From Vibrio scophthalmi LMG 19158 (GTDB lineage: Bacteria; Pseudomonadota; Gammaproteobacteria; Enterobacterales; Vibrionaceae), in NCBI RefSeq assembly GCF_000222585.1, contig NZ_AFWE01000029.1:1-64000 (forward strand): a DNA stretch of 64,000 nt, written 5' to 3'. A program made the translations under genes and the position numbers. Shown here in pieces: positions 26,856-37,428 of the stretch. The notes under the pieces were generated by a model. That model worked only from the letters and a program-made list of their open reading frames with translations, did no database searches and was not told the DNA's origin. Within the stretch, counting starts at the first letter, position 1. Each line of letters begins with the position of its first letter.

Positions 26856-27791
26856 TTGAAGAAGCTACTTCCAATACTGATTTTGCTCAGTGTCGGTTCA
26901 CTCTTTGTTGGTGTGAGCAGTTTAACTCCAGCATCTTTGCTTGCAGGGGATGCCAATAGCTGGCACTTGATGTTTACTAGCCGGATTCCCCGTTTGGTAG
27001 CAATTTTACTTGCGGGGGCAGGGCTTAGTATTGCGGGCTTGATCATGCAGCAAATCAGCCAAAACCGCTTCGCCGCACCTTCCACGTCGGGTACGATTGA
27101 ATGTGCCATGTTAGGCTACGTTCTGAGTCTGGTGTTCTTTGGTGGGCAGCAAATTTGGCTTATCTTTTTAGTTGCTATCTTAGGCACGCTACTGTTTGTC
27201 CAATTCATCAACCGCGTGCAATTCAAAAACGCGATTTTCGTCCCTCTTATCGGAATCATCTTTGGTAATGTGGTCGACTCGTTGGCGACTTTTGTTGCCT
27301 ATAAGTACGACGCGCTACAAAACCTATCGGGTTGGACAGTGGCCAACTTTGCCAACCTACTGCAAGGTGATTACGAGCTACTGTATATCGCGATTCCTAT
27401 TGCCATCTTCAGCTACCTCTACGCAACGCGTATCTCTGCGGTGGGGATGGGTAAAGATTTTGCCACTAACCTCGGTTTGAATTATCAACAAGTGTTGGTA
27501 ATTGGCGTTATCTTGGTGTCGATTATGTCTGCCAGCGTAGTGATGATCGTCGGTCAGTTGCCATTTTTAGGTTTGATTGTGCCAAACCTAGTCAGTCAAT
27601 TCTATGGTGATAACTTACGCCGTAATATCCCGCTTACCGCGGTACTCGGGGCGCTGATCGTGCTGTGTTGCGATCTAGCAGGGCGTGTGATTATTTTCCC
27701 TTACGAAATTCCAATTTCAATGATCATCAGTATTTTAGGTGGCAGTGTGTTTGTGTTCTTTATTCTGCGAGGTCAAAAAAATGCAGGATAG
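26856..27791 (+). CDS. vctD: Siderophore ABC transporter permease (VctD-like)
   Basis: A 311-residue FecCD-type permease with about nine membrane spans. The hallmark blocks are TSRIPRLVAILLAGAGLSIAG, LIMQQISQNRFAAPSTSG, and GQLPFLGLIVPNLV near residue 235, which contacts the ATPase. The start is a TTG at 26856, with AGAGG (26845-26849) six bases upstream. It forms a heterodimer with the next permease. The stop overlaps the vctG start by 11 bases, so translation is likely coupled. Confidence 0.85.
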   Translation: MKKLLPILILLSVGSLFVGVSSLTPASLLAGDANSWHLMFTSRIPRLVAILLAGAGLSIAGLIMQQISQNRFAAPSTSGTIECAMLGYVLSLVFFGGQQIWLIFLVAILGTLLFVQFINRVQFKNAIFVPLIGIIFGNVVDSLATFVAYKYDALQNLSGWTVANFANLLQGDYELLYIAIPIAIFSYLYATRISAVGMGKDFATNLGLNYQQVLVIGVILVSIMSASVVMIVGQLPFLGLIVPNLVSQFYGDNLRRNIPLTAVLGALIVLCCDLAGRVIIFPYEIPISMIISILGGSVFVFFILRGQKNAG

Positions 27792-28731
27792 AGTAAAACT
27801 GCTTGGTCTGGCGATTATTGCCCTTGTGTTTGCCGGTCTGTTTATTGGCCTCGGCCTAAACGCTGATAACTATCAATATTTCTTATCACGCCGAGTGCCT
27901 AAAGTGCTGGCAATGATTTTAGCGGGCGTTGCGATTGGCCAATCGGCATTGGCGTTTCAAACCATTACCAATAACCGCATATTGACCCCGAGTATTATGG
28001 GTTTTGATGCGCTGTATATGTTTACCCAAACGGTAGTGGTTGTATTATTTGGTGGGTTAAGTAGTTATGTTCTGAATGATTACCTTAACTTCGCGCTATC
28101 GGTCAGTGTGATGCTCGGTTTCTCGGTGGTGCTCTTTAGTTTTTACTTTCGAGGCAGCAAGCAAAACTTGATGATGTTGCTGCTACTTGGCGTGATCCTT
28201 GGCCAGTTGTTTGGCAGTATTTCCTCTTTTTTGACGATGCTGTTAGATCCGAATGACTTTGCGGCGCTTCAAGACAGCATGTTTGCTAGCTTCAATAATA
28301 TTAAGGTCGAATTGGTTTATTTATGTACACCGCTACTGATGGTTATCAGTGCATTACTTTTCCGTCTAAATCGTGTTTTGGACGTGTTCTGGTTAGATAA
28401 AGATAATGCCACCAGCTTGGGTATCGATGTTAAGCGTGTAACGATGCAAGTTCTGATGCTTTCAGCGTGTTTAATCGCGATATCAACGGCGCTTATCGGG
28501 CCAATCATGTTCTTTGGTCTATTAGTGACTAACCTTGCTCGTGAAATGTTGCGCTCATACCAGCATCGCGTATTGCTATTAGGCGTCTCGCTTTTGTCTG
28601 TGGCTTCTTTGTTGGCAGGGCAATGGATCGTTGAAAACCTCTTTGGCTTCTCAACCACGTTGAGTGTTGTCATCAACTTTATTGGCGGCATCTATTTCTT
28701 GTCTATGCTGCTACGAAATAAAATCGTTTAG
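27781..28731 (+). CDS. vctG: Siderophore ABC transporter permease (VctG-like)
   Basis: A 316-residue FecCD-type permease partner of VctD, with about nine membrane spans. It has SRRVPKVLAMILAGVAIGQSA, the TNNRILTPSIMGFDALYM block, and GPIMFFGLLVTNLARE as the ATPase-contact loop. The ATG at 27781 lies inside the end of vctD; the upstream continuation of the frame overlaps vctD and is not used. It imports the ferric siderophore across the inner membrane. Confidence 0.85.
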   Translation: MQDRVKLLGLAIIALVFAGLFIGLGLNADNYQYFLSRRVPKVLAMILAGVAIGQSALAFQTITNNRILTPSIMGFDALYMFTQTVVVVLFGGLSSYVLNDYLNFALSVSVMLGFSVVLFSFYFRGSKQNLMMLLLLGVILGQLFGSISSFLTMLLDPNDFAALQDSMFASFNNIKVELVYLCTPLLMVISALLFRLNRVLDVFWLDKDNATSLGIDVKRVTMQVLMLSACLIAISTALIGPIMFFGLLVTNLAREMLRSYQHRVLLLGVSLLSVASLLAGQWIVENLFGFSTTLSVVINFIGGIYFLSMLLRNKIV

Positions 28732-28738
28732 GGTCACC

Positions 28739-29494
28739 ATGATTAAATTACAAAGTCTTACCAAACTTTTCGGCCAATCGGCGGTAGTAAAGCAAGCCAG
28801 TGCGGAATTTGAAAAAGGGAAAGTCACCTCAATCATCGGCCCAAATGGTGCAGGTAAAAGTACCTTACTGTCGATGGCAAGCCGCTTGGTGAGTAAAGAC
28901 GAAGGTGAAGTTTACATTGACTGTAAAGAGATTGGTGAATGGGACACTAAAGAGCTGGCAAAGCGCCTGGCTGTATTACGCCAAGCTAACTCGATTACGA
29001 TGCGTTTCACGGTACGTGAAATGATCGCATTTGGCCGTTTTCCCTACAGCCAAGGTAAACTGACCGAAGAAGACCAAGTGATCATCGATCAAGCAATCGA
29101 CTATCTGGACTTAACCAAGATCCAACACAAATATCTGGATGAGCTTAGTGGTGGTCAGCGTCAGTTGGCTTTCATCGCGATGGTGATCGCGCAAGATACC
29201 GATTACGTGTTTCTTGATGAGCCGCTTAACAACCTCGATATCAAACACTCGTTACAGATCATGCGTAATATCGGTCGCTTAGCAAAAGAGATGAACAAAG
29301 CGGTAGTGGTGGTGATCCACGACATCAACTTTGCCTCGTGTTATTCCGATAAAATCATCGCTCTGAAAAAAGGTGAGGTGGTTGCGCAAGGTACGGTGGA
29401 AGAGGTGATTCAAGCCGATGTGCTGGAGAGTATCTACGAAACGCCATTTAATATCATTGAGATGGATGGTAAGCGTATGTGTACTTATTACTGA
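28739..29494 (+). CDS. vctC: Siderophore ABC transporter ATPase (VctC-like)
   Basis: A 251-residue cytoplasmic ATPase of the FepC/VctC group. It has Walker A GPNGAGKST (near residue 34), signature LSGGQRQ (near 138), Walker B YVFLDEP and the H-loop VVVIHDINFA. The ATG at 28739 is 8 bases after the vctG stop. It is the last gene of the import operon and is followed by a long perfect terminator hairpin. Confidence 0.88.
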   Translation: MIKLQSLTKLFGQSAVVKQASAEFEKGKVTSIIGPNGAGKSTLLSMASRLVSKDEGEVYIDCKEIGEWDTKELAKRLAVLRQANSITMRFTVREMIAFGRFPYSQGKLTEEDQVIIDQAIDYLDLTKIQHKYLDELSGGQRQLAFIAMVIAQDTDYVFLDEPLNNLDIKHSLQIMRNIGRLAKEMNKAVVVVIHDINFASCYSDKIIALKKGEVVAQGTVEEVIQADVLESIYETPFNIIEMDGKRMCTYY

Positions 29495-29530
29495 TTGGTT
29501 GTTCAGTTGGTACGAATAGCGGTCGATAAG

Positions 29531-29568
29531 CGACAAAGCCTTTCATTATGAAAGGCTTTGTCGTTTTT
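29531..29568 (+). terminator. Strong terminator of the vctPDGC operon
   Basis: CGACAAAGCCTTTCAT and ATGAAAGGCTTTGTCG form a nearly continuous 16-bp stem followed by five T. It lies between convergent vctC and cueR and could serve both directions. Confidence 0.9.
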
Positions 29569-29592
29569 ATTTCCTGTAGAAGTGTCGTCAGC

Positions 29593-29982
29593 CTACGACT
29601 TGGTGAGGTCATCAATAATAGGGCATTGACTGTGTGAGTTGCCCGGACAAGACGAAACCCATTGCTGCAATTGGCGCTCGATTTCTTGCAGTTGTTTGAT
29701 TTTTAGCTGTACTTCGTCGAGTTTGATTTGCGCTCGTGCTTTCACTTCACTGCTTTTACGTTCAGGATTATGCGCTAACTGAACGAACTCTTTGCATTCA
29801 ATTAAGGAAAAACCGGCATTTTTGGCGCGTGAGACTAAATTAAGCTCTTGCAGATGTTGAGATGAATATTCACGATAACCAGAGGCACTGCGATGGGGAG
29901 CAGAAATGATACCTTTCTCTTCATAGAGACGAATAGACTTACTCGACAAGCCCGTTAGTTGGGCAACCTCACCAATGTTCAT
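29593..29982 (-). CDS. cueR: Copper-responsive MerR-family activator CueR
   Basis: A 129-residue MerR regulator starting MNIGEVAQLTGLSSKSIRLYEEKG, which is the N-terminal winged helix. After a dimerisation helix, the metal loop is CPGNSHSQCP with Cys112 and Cys120, the exact positions of the two Cu(I) ligands in E. coli CueR. The spacing and the lack of an extra Cys or His near position 77 argue for a monovalent-metal sensor (Cu, Ag, Au). It would activate copA or cueO promoters; none is in this window. It lies inside the iron cluster, convergent with vctC. Confidence 0.9.
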   Translation of the reverse strand: MNIGEVAQLTGLSSKSIRLYEEKGIISAPHRSASGYREYSSQHLQELNLVSRAKNAGFSLIECKEFVQLAHNPERKSSEVKARAQIKLDEVQLKIKQLQEIERQLQQWVSSCPGNSHSQCPIIDDLTKS

Positions 29983-30051
29983 GCTTATAACCTATCTAAT
30001 CACCGTATCATGTCACTCAACATCTAGTTTACCTGTGGTTGACAAAATCAC

Positions 30052-31032
30052 CTAGCAAGATAGTTCATCAGGCGGTATCTCGGCGGGTGGGTAACCAAAG
30101 GCTTTTTTAAACGCGATCGTAAAATTAGAAGGATGATTATACCCAGCCTCATAGGCCGCTTCAGTAATGGTAACGAGACCACGTGATAAGTACTGCTTGG
30201 CAATTTCAAGTCGGCGCATTCGGATATAACCGATGATGGTCACCCCAAGCTGCCGGCGGAACTTACGTTGCAGCGTTGAAGCACTCATTGAAAAATGGTT
30301 GGCGATGTCATCAATCACCAGTGGTTGCTCAAGATGAGTATTGATGTAGTGAATTACGTCTTCTACCGTCGGAGAGTTAAGGCTAACTCGTGGCGATGAA
30401 TTAGTACGCATAAGCGCTCTATCAAGCTGCTCAATGATCAGGGCAATGATTTGATAACTGAGAGACTCAATCTGGATTTGTTGTTCAAAACGAGTGGCAT
30501 TGTGCAGGTTGAGGACTTGCTCAACTAGGTTGGCAAGCTCCTCACTCAAGCAAAACTGCAGCGCATTTTTATGCCCGGCGAGAAACTGGCGAATATGGCA
30601 GGTTTCGCTGCTACGCGAAATGATCCATTCGGGTTTTATCGAAAGGTTTAGCTTAGCTACTCGGCTCCCTCTATTTATCGTGCGGTGAAAGCTGGCCGGT
30701 TTGGTTAGGTTGACTAAGGCTCCTTGTGGCTGTGTGCTGGCATCTAGATTGAAGCGAACATCGTCGTAGCCAAAACTGAGTTTACCGGACAGTAAAAGGG
30801 TCACAATGAGCGATGTTGGGGCGGTAGAGACGATATGGGTATCGAGCAATTCGAGACTGCGACTACCATGAATAAAAAAAGCATCATCACATCGATGAGA
30901 TACAAAGAGTCCCTCAACAATCGGTTTTGTATTTTTCCCCACGCCTATAATTAATTGTTTTTCAGACTCTTCTATCTTCTTGGTTAGCGCGATTTTGGTT
31001 AATTTTGAACCGACTCGTATTTCAGCACCCAT
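30052..31032 (-). CDS. AraC-family regulator of the siderophore locus
   Basis: A 326-residue protein with a C-terminal AraC/XylS double helix-turn-helix (about 220-320): VIDDIANHFSMSASTLQRKF in the first HTH, and ITEAAYEAGYNHPSNFTIAFKKAFGYPP as the second. The N-terminal 200 residues resemble the sensor part of PchR-type regulators that bind ferric siderophores. It is divergent from the receptor gene with a Fur-like site between them, as in the V. cholerae vct locus. It probably activates receptor and transporter genes when the siderophore is present. Ligand and targets are inferred from position. Confidence 0.85.
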   Translation of the reverse strand: MGAEIRVGSKLTKIALTKKIEESEKQLIIGVGKNTKPIVEGLFVSHRCDDAFFIHGSRSLELLDTHIVSTAPTSLIVTLLLSGKLSFGYDDVRFNLDASTQPQGALVNLTKPASFHRTINRGSRVAKLNLSIKPEWIISRSSETCHIRQFLAGHKNALQFCLSEELANLVEQVLNLHNATRFEQQIQIESLSYQIIALIIEQLDRALMRTNSSPRVSLNSPTVEDVIHYINTHLEQPLVIDDIANHFSMSASTLQRKFRRQLGVTIIGYIRMRRLEIAKQYLSRGLVTITEAAYEAGYNHPSNFTIAFKKAFGYPPAEIPPDELSC

Positions 31033-31113
31033 TTGCTATTCCCTCATAACGGTTAGGCAATTTTGCATAACTCATTTCCCTGTTAGGTCGTGTGGATAAA
31101 GATTAACATAGTT

Positions 31114-31132
31114 GCGAATTGTTATCATTTGT
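31114..31132 (-). promoter_or_regulatory. Probable Fur box between the AraC and receptor genes
   Basis: On the minus strand, ACAAATGATAACAATTCGC matches 12 of 19 positions of the Fur consensus, with eight in a row. It lies 16 bases before the receptor start codon and so could repress the receptor and perhaps the divergent regulator. Confidence 0.6.
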
Positions 31133-31147
31133 ATTTATAGAGGCCAC

Positions 31148-33157
31148 ATGGAAAGGGTAAAAAGAGCGGTATTAATTAGAACATTGGTCGGGATGGCCGT
31201 GAGTTGCGCGATAAACAGCGCGAGTGCAAATGAAGAGAACAGCTATTTTGATGAGGTGTTGGTTTGGGGGACCAAGGTATCAAGCAATACCGAGTCCCTG
31301 GGGGCTGGGGATATGTCCCTTAAACAAGCGGATCATATGTCTGACTTACTGCGAGACATTCCTGGTGTGGATGTGGGAGGAACGCATTCGGTTAACCAGC
31401 GTATTACCATTCGCGGCTTAGGTGAAACGGATTTAGATATTCGTTTAGATGGCGCGTCGCAACACGCGAATATGTTCCACCATATTGGTAACTTGACGCT
31501 AAACCCTGACATTCTAAAGTCGGTTGACATCCAAGTTGGCAACAACTCAGTGGTACAGAGTGGCCTTGGGGGCTCCGTTTACTTTGAAACCAAAGATGCC
31601 AAAGATTTGCTGCGCGACGATGAAACGTTTGGCGCTCGCCTCTATGGCGGTTATGCCAGTAATGATAGTGAGCAAGGATCGCTCACCTTGTACGGTCAAC
31701 TATCAGAGGGCGTGGATTCGATGTTGTATATCCACGGAGTTGATCGCAATAACTTTAAAGACGGCGATGGTAACGACACCTTTGGTTCGGAAGGTGAGGT
31801 GTACAACGTATTAGCTAAGCTAGGATTTGAGCCTACAGATGGGCATAGAATTGAGTTTTCCTACGATGTATATCGCGATGAAGGTGATTACAGTGCAAGA
31901 CCCGATCGAGGTGGTGCAGCGAACCTCGCTGGACGAGATGGTGGCCTGTTATTACCCACCGAGTATGATCGTGACACCATTCGATTAGGCTATGAATTTG
32001 AAACCGATCAACACCATGCTCAAGCCACACTTTACAGTTCAACCACCGAAATTATTCGTGATGAAACGGCAACGGGGTGGACATTTCTTGGTCGTGCATC
32101 GGAAAACACCGCAAAAAACCAAAACGTTGGCTTGAACGCTAAGGTGCAGTCTGAGCTTGATCTGTTCACCCTCAGTAATACCGTAACCTATGGGTTGGAT
32201 TACATGGATAAGCGCTCTTCGAGTGCCTACGGTGGTGTTGAATATATGGACGAAGACGCCATTTCAACGGCGCTGTTTCTTGAAGACCAAATCACCTTTT
32301 CCGATCGTTTTGCGCTAACGTTAGGCGTCCGTTATGACCATTATCAGCGTAATGCAGAAACGGGTGATAAGGATTTTGATGATTTTACTTGGGCGATCGC
32401 CGCTGATTGGTCGTTGACGGATTCATTTAGCCTGTTTGCCAGCACTCGAACCTTGTTTAAAGCGCCAGAATTGCTGGAAAGTTTTATTGCCTTCCAACAA
32501 GTCGCTGAGCTGGATGAGGACATTAAGCCAGAAACAGGGCGCAATACCCAAGGTGGATTCAAGTTTAATCACTGGGTGAATCAACATTACTTTGGTGCCA
32601 ATCTAACCGTGTTTAAAACTGAAATCGATGATTACATTACCGAAGAGTATGTTCGAGCGACCAGCGGTTACTTGATCAAAAATGCTTATGATATTGAACT
32701 GACGGGATTTGAATTGTCAGCAGTCTATGGTTATGACGCGTTTACGGCGAAAGCCAGTTACTCACAAACGGATTCGGAAAATCTGACCAATGGTGGGCCT
32801 TACGCATCAAGTGGCTCTGGGGCGAGGAGTAAAGATATTGGCGACACGATAGCGTTGACGCTCGATTATCAATGGGATGATCCGGGTTTAATCATAGGTT
32901 GGACGTCGATTGTAGTGGAAGACGAAAATAATGTACTTGAAGGCAATGAGCATAAACCTGGTTATGATGTTCACAATATGTATGTGCAATGGGTACCAAG
33001 TTCCGCGGATCGCCTCTCGGTTACCTTTGGCGTCGATAACCTATTTGATGAAACCTATGTTTCCCATGCATCGACATCGGGCATTTCACGAGGAATTGAA
33101 GTGAATGATTATGAGCCTGGCCGCAATTACAAGCTGTCTGCGGCGTATCAGTTTTAA
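31148..33157 (+). CDS. TonB-dependent outer-membrane receptor (vctA position)
   Basis: A 669-residue receptor starting at the ATG at 31148, with TAGAGG just before it. A signal peptide (KRAVLIRTLVGMAVSCAINS, cleavage near ASA) is followed by a TonB-box-like FDEVLVWGTK. The plug domain (residues 45-160) has LLRDIPGVDVGGTHSVNQRI, IRGLG and LDGASQHANMFHH. The 22-strand barrel ends with GRNYKLSAAYQF, with a terminal Phe. Position and context match vctA, but the plug does not look to me like a standard enterobactin receptor, so the ligand could be another siderophore or heme. I see no clear FRAP/NPNL heme motif; LFKAPELLESF is the nearest thing. Confidence 0.85.
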   Translation: MERVKRAVLIRTLVGMAVSCAINSASANEENSYFDEVLVWGTKVSSNTESLGAGDMSLKQADHMSDLLRDIPGVDVGGTHSVNQRITIRGLGETDLDIRLDGASQHANMFHHIGNLTLNPDILKSVDIQVGNNSVVQSGLGGSVYFETKDAKDLLRDDETFGARLYGGYASNDSEQGSLTLYGQLSEGVDSMLYIHGVDRNNFKDGDGNDTFGSEGEVYNVLAKLGFEPTDGHRIEFSYDVYRDEGDYSARPDRGGAANLAGRDGGLLLPTEYDRDTIRLGYEFETDQHHAQATLYSSTTEIIRDETATGWTFLGRASENTAKNQNVGLNAKVQSELDLFTLSNTVTYGLDYMDKRSSSAYGGVEYMDEDAISTALFLEDQITFSDRFALTLGVRYDHYQRNAETGDKDFDDFTWAIAADWSLTDSFSLFASTRTLFKAPELLESFIAFQQVAELDEDIKPETGRNTQGGFKFNHWVNQHYFGANLTVFKTEIDDYITEEYVRATSGYLIKNAYDIELTGFELSAVYGYDAFTAKASYSQTDSENLTNGGPYASSGSGARSKDIGDTIALTLDYQWDDPGLIIGWTSIVVEDENNVLEGNEHKPGYDVHNMYVQWVPSSADRLSVTFGVDNLFDETYVSHASTSGISRGIEVNDYEPGRNYKLSAAYQF

Positions 33158-33196
33158 CTTTGGTTAACGATTAATTTAGTGAAAATAGATGACTCA

Positions 33197-33231
33197 AAGC
33201 TGCCCTAACAAGGCAGCTTTTGTTGTTTTTG
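33197..33231 (+). terminator. Terminator after the receptor gene
   Basis: AAAGCTGCC and GGCAGCTTT form a 9-bp stem around a 6-base loop, followed by a T-rich tail. Confidence 0.8.
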
Positions 33232-33735
33232 TACGGCGAAAATCTGCGCTTTGGTGGTGATGAAGCAAAATTTGCGGCGAAATATTGTTCAACATTGTTC
33301 GTTAATGTGACAGCAATGGAGGTCAGTTGAGAAAAAACACACCTCAATATTCAAAATTATTTATAAAATTCGGCAGAAAATCACATCATTCAACTTTGTT
33401 TGAGTGGACGAGTTTTGAACACGCATTTTGTTGCGCAAATAATTTCTACTCTAAAGTAGCATGGAGTGTAGATATGACGTGGGTTAAGCTAGGGTTGAAA
33501 GCGTTACGCATTCGTTTGCAATACGGACGAATTTAAACGGTCAAATGCCTCAAATTGATTAATTTCTTAGCGCAAATAAAATCCAATATTGCTTTAGATC
33601 AACAAAAAACCGTTTCTTTTGCCAAAAAAACTAAAACAAAGTTGATAAACGCTTAAAAAATTTGAATAATTAAAATCAATACACAATGAAGCTCTGCAAG
33701 CTTCGACATTCAGTCTTAAACAGGATACGTACCCC
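33232..33735. other. Long AT-rich region upstream of ackA
   Basis: About 500 bases with poly-A and poly-T patches (33590-33680) that look like an extended promoter region for ackA. One 69-codon frame from a TTG at 33327 has GGAGG four bases before it, but its protein looks random, so I do not call it. Confidence 0.4.
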
Positions 33736-34929
33736 ATGTCTAACTCGTTTGTGTTGGTGATTAACTCTGGTAGTTCTTCACTAAAATTTGCTGTAATCGA
33801 TTCGCAAACAGGCGAAGCGATTGTTAGCGGATTAGGTGAATGCTTCGGTATGCCAGAAGCTGTAATTGGTTGGAAATACAATGGTGAGAAAACAGAAGAA
33901 GCGATTTCTGCACCTGACGACCACCACCAACATGCGATTAACCGCATCGTTAAGCTTATCGACACACTAGGTTTCACATCTGAAATCGTTGCTATTGGTC
34001 ACCGTATCGTACACGGCGGCGAAAAATTCACGTCGACGGTACGTATCGACGAGAATGTATTGGCTGAAATCGAAAGCATCGCGGATCTTGCACCATTGCA
34101 TAACCCTGCAGGCGCGAAAGGTATTCAAGCTGCGATGACGGCATTCCCGAGCTTGCCTCAGTTCGCTGTGTTCGATACTGCATTCCACCAATCAATGCCA
34201 AAACGCGCATACACAGGTGCAATCTCTAGTGATCTTTACACCGACTACGGTATCCGTCGTTACGGTTTCCACGGTACTAGCCACTACTTCGTTGCTAACG
34301 AAGCGGCGAAAATGCTGAACAAGTCAGTAGAAGAGTGCAGTTTCATTTCTGTGCACCTAGGTAACGGCGCATCAGTATGTGCGATTGAGAACGGTCAATC
34401 TGTTGATACTTCAATGGGCTTCACGCCACTTTCAGGCCTAATGATGGGTACACGTTGTGGTGACCTTGACCCAGGTATCATTGAGTTCCTACTGAAGAAA
34501 GGTTGGAGCCAAGAGAAAGTATTTGACGCACTGAATAAAAAATCTGGTTTCTTAGGTGTATCCGGCCTAACTTCAGATGCTCGTGGCATCCTTGAAGCGA
34601 TGGAAAATGGCCACCAAGGCGCAAGACTGGCGTTTGAAGTGTTCACCTACCGCGTAGCAAAATACATCGGTTCTTACCTAATCCCACTTAGCCACCTAGA
34701 CGCAGTGATCTTCACTGGTGGTATCGGTGAGAACTCTCTACCAATTCGTCGTGAAATTCTGAATAACCTAAAACTTCTAGGTTTTGTGGAAGATGAAAAG
34801 GGCAACGAAGACGCACGCTTCGGCAATGCTGGCGTAATCGCTAAATCTGAACTTTTGGGTGCAGTGGCAGTGGTAATTCCAACTAACGAAGAGTTCGTTA
34901 TCGCTCAGCAGTCAGTAGAATTGCTATAA
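33736..34929 (+). CDS. ackA: Acetate kinase
   Basis: A 397-residue enzyme that interconverts acetyl phosphate and ADP with acetate and ATP. Motifs run in order: NSGSSSLKF at the N-terminus (metal and phosphate site), GHRIVHGGE, the catalytic region FDTAFHQSMP, RRYGFHGTSH, HLGNGASVCAI, and FTGGIGENS near the C-terminus. The length is normal. It is not beside pta here, which fits the extra acetate kinase on Vibrio chromosome II rather than the ackA-pta operon. The codon use is strongly biased to preferred codons, suggesting high expression. A strong terminator follows. Confidence 0.94.
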   Translation: MSNSFVLVINSGSSSLKFAVIDSQTGEAIVSGLGECFGMPEAVIGWKYNGEKTEEAISAPDDHHQHAINRIVKLIDTLGFTSEIVAIGHRIVHGGEKFTSTVRIDENVLAEIESIADLAPLHNPAGAKGIQAAMTAFPSLPQFAVFDTAFHQSMPKRAYTGAISSDLYTDYGIRRYGFHGTSHYFVANEAAKMLNKSVEECSFISVHLGNGASVCAIENGQSVDTSMGFTPLSGLMMGTRCGDLDPGIIEFLLKKGWSQEKVFDALNKKSGFLGVSGLTSDARGILEAMENGHQGARLAFEVFTYRVAKYIGSYLIPLSHLDAVIFTGGIGENSLPIRREILNNLKLLGFVEDEKGNEDARFGNAGVIAKSELLGAVAVVIPTNEEFVIAQQSVELL

Positions 34930-34959
34930 AAATCTACTCATATTTTTGGGAAATATGTC

Positions 34960-34993
34960 TAAGCCCTTTCCGTTAGGAAAGGGCTTTTCTTTT
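34960..34993 (+). terminator. Intrinsic terminator after ackA
   Basis: AAGCCCTTTCC and GGAAAGGGCTT pair around a short GTTA loop and run into T bases. Nearly the same hairpin recurs at 40412-40444. Confidence 0.9.
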
Positions 34994-35103
34994 ATATCGA
35001 ACAAATTTTTTTCAGCTAAAACATGATTTCAGTTCAGTTTATTAAACAAAATGAAGCGTTTACCTTCAGGTGCGGCGTTTTCATCTCGCTCCCTTTTTTC
35101 TGA

Positions 35104-37359
<2,256 letters not shown>

Positions 37360-37391
37360 CCTAACGTAAGCAGACGTCTAATAGACCAAAC

Positions 37392-37426
37392 AAAGCCCTC
37401 ATATCATGGTTGATTGAGGGCTTTTT
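37392..37426. terminator. Bidirectional terminator between katG and the recQ-like gene
   Basis: AAAGCCCTCA and TGAGGGCTTT pair around a loop of about 13 bases, with A bases on one side and T on the other, serving the two convergent genes. Confidence 0.85.
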
Positions 37427-37428
37427 GA

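Noticed and set aside
33327-33536. 69-codon frame from a TTG with GGAGG just upstream
   Set aside because: The Shine-Dalgarno is good, but the product (basic, mixed composition) resembles no protein I know and lies in an AT-rich promoter region; conservation would be needed.
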